Below are positions 63,508 to 64,000 of a DNA stretch of 64,000 bases, one piece after another. Below the pieces are notes generated by a model. It did not search any database. It saw nothing but the letters and a program-made list of their open reading frames with translations, and was not told where the DNA came from. The stretch covers positions 62,968,205-63,032,204 of the forward strand of contig OZ012684.1 of the NCBI GenBank assembly GCA_963942565.1, in the 5' to 3' direction. Source of the stretch: Maea johnstoni. Taxonomy: Eukaryota; Annelida; Polychaeta; Spionida; Magelonidae. Position 1 is the first letter of the stretch; each line of letters opens with the position of its first letter. The position numbers were made by a program, and so were the translations under genes.

Positions 63508-63575
63508 TCCCTGGCTGGCCCTTGTGTTTGCCCCCCTCCCTTGCCCCCCTTGCAGAGTTGGCCCCTCTAGTGGCA

Positions 63576-63695
63576 TTAACCCATTCATGCTAAGAGGTTC
63601 AGATCAACTTTCTTCGCTGAAATAATATCCAAAAAACAACTTTCATTGCTGACTAATGAGGCTGATGAAAGGTGCTGTAGGTATGAATGGGTTAC
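63576..63695. mobile_element. Short TTAA-type MITE, family A
   Basis: TTAA-CCCATTCATGCTAAGAGG at the left and GGTATGAATGGG-TTAC at the right form an inverted-repeat pair. The body is 112 bp, about half the length of the copy at 29662-29897, so it is an internally shortened or related subfamily member. The left end, including AAGAGGT, matches 11722-11745 closely. Confidence 0.65.
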
Positions 63696-64000
63696 AGGAC
63701 ACCTCACTCCCCAGCCAGCGGCAAACACTGTGTGCTTCTAACATGCCAGGTTGATGCTAATGGCACTGGACAGGACTTGTCTTCTTCTGACCATGAACCT
63801 ACGATCTGCAATACCTCCAAGAAATTTGAGGAATACATATAAAACACAGGTTCATGCTTGATAATAGTACCCATGCTTGGGGTATTAATAATGTCATAAA
63901 ATGGACAAGGGTACCCATTCACTGGGGCCTCTGCGATTTATTTAAAATTCAGATTGCCTTAACAATTTTTTATGTGGGTACATGAACATATTGACACAGC

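Larger units (their letters stand above)
63462..64000 (+). other. Start of the next SSBP intron
   Basis: It begins with donor GTAAGTAT, then a C homopolymer (63487-63507) and a family A MITE (63576-63695). No further exon before the window end. Confidence 0.85.

Overview
This is a stretch of animal (invertebrate) genome, almost all of it introns. The one gene I can support lies on the + strand: a single-stranded-DNA-binding-protein family gene (SSBP2/3/4 of vertebrates, Ssdp of Drosophila), the partner of LDB1/Chip in LIM-homeodomain and Wnt-enhanceosome complexes. Nine exons, 603 nt or 201 codons in one continuous frame, run from 17664 to 63461. A tenth, 21-nt candidate microexon (61957-61977) also keeps the frame. 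All introns are GT-AG. The exons code for the Pro/Gly/Met-rich middle of the protein. The N-terminal LisH/LUFS exons and the C-terminal exons were not seen and should lie outside the window.

Layout. 1-17663: probably intron upstream of the first visible exon, with tandem repeats and two inverted-repeat elements. 17664-17750: first exon. 26235-26339: Pro/His-rich exon matching the vertebrate SSBP2/3 variable segment. 36017-36088 and 36596-36659: the conserved FMSPRYPGGP exon and the next one. 47653-47679: a 27-nt miniexon. 60423-63461: a compact cluster of four exons plus the candidate microexon. The large introns are 8.5, 9.7, 11.0 and 12.7 kb.

The introns are rich in simple and tandem repeats: long (TA)n and (CT)n arrays, C/G homopolymers of about 20 nt, and minisatellites with units of 18, 22, 29, 30, 37, 93, 104, 109, 121 and 149 bp. 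They also hold short inverted-repeat DNA elements (two with GGCC ends and 3-bp target duplications, several with TTAA flanks and CCC/GGG ends), a tRNA-related SINE family, and further dispersed repeats. The long ORFs are nearly all by-products of tandem repeats whose units lack stops.

Organism. The exons are closest to bilaterian SSBP proteins but differ from the vertebrate ones. The large introns, the SINE whose body recalls elements common in molluscs, and the MITEs suggest a marine invertebrate, perhaps a mollusc or other lophotrochozoan. This is inference. I found no rRNA or true tRNA gene, CRISPR array, or second protein gene.
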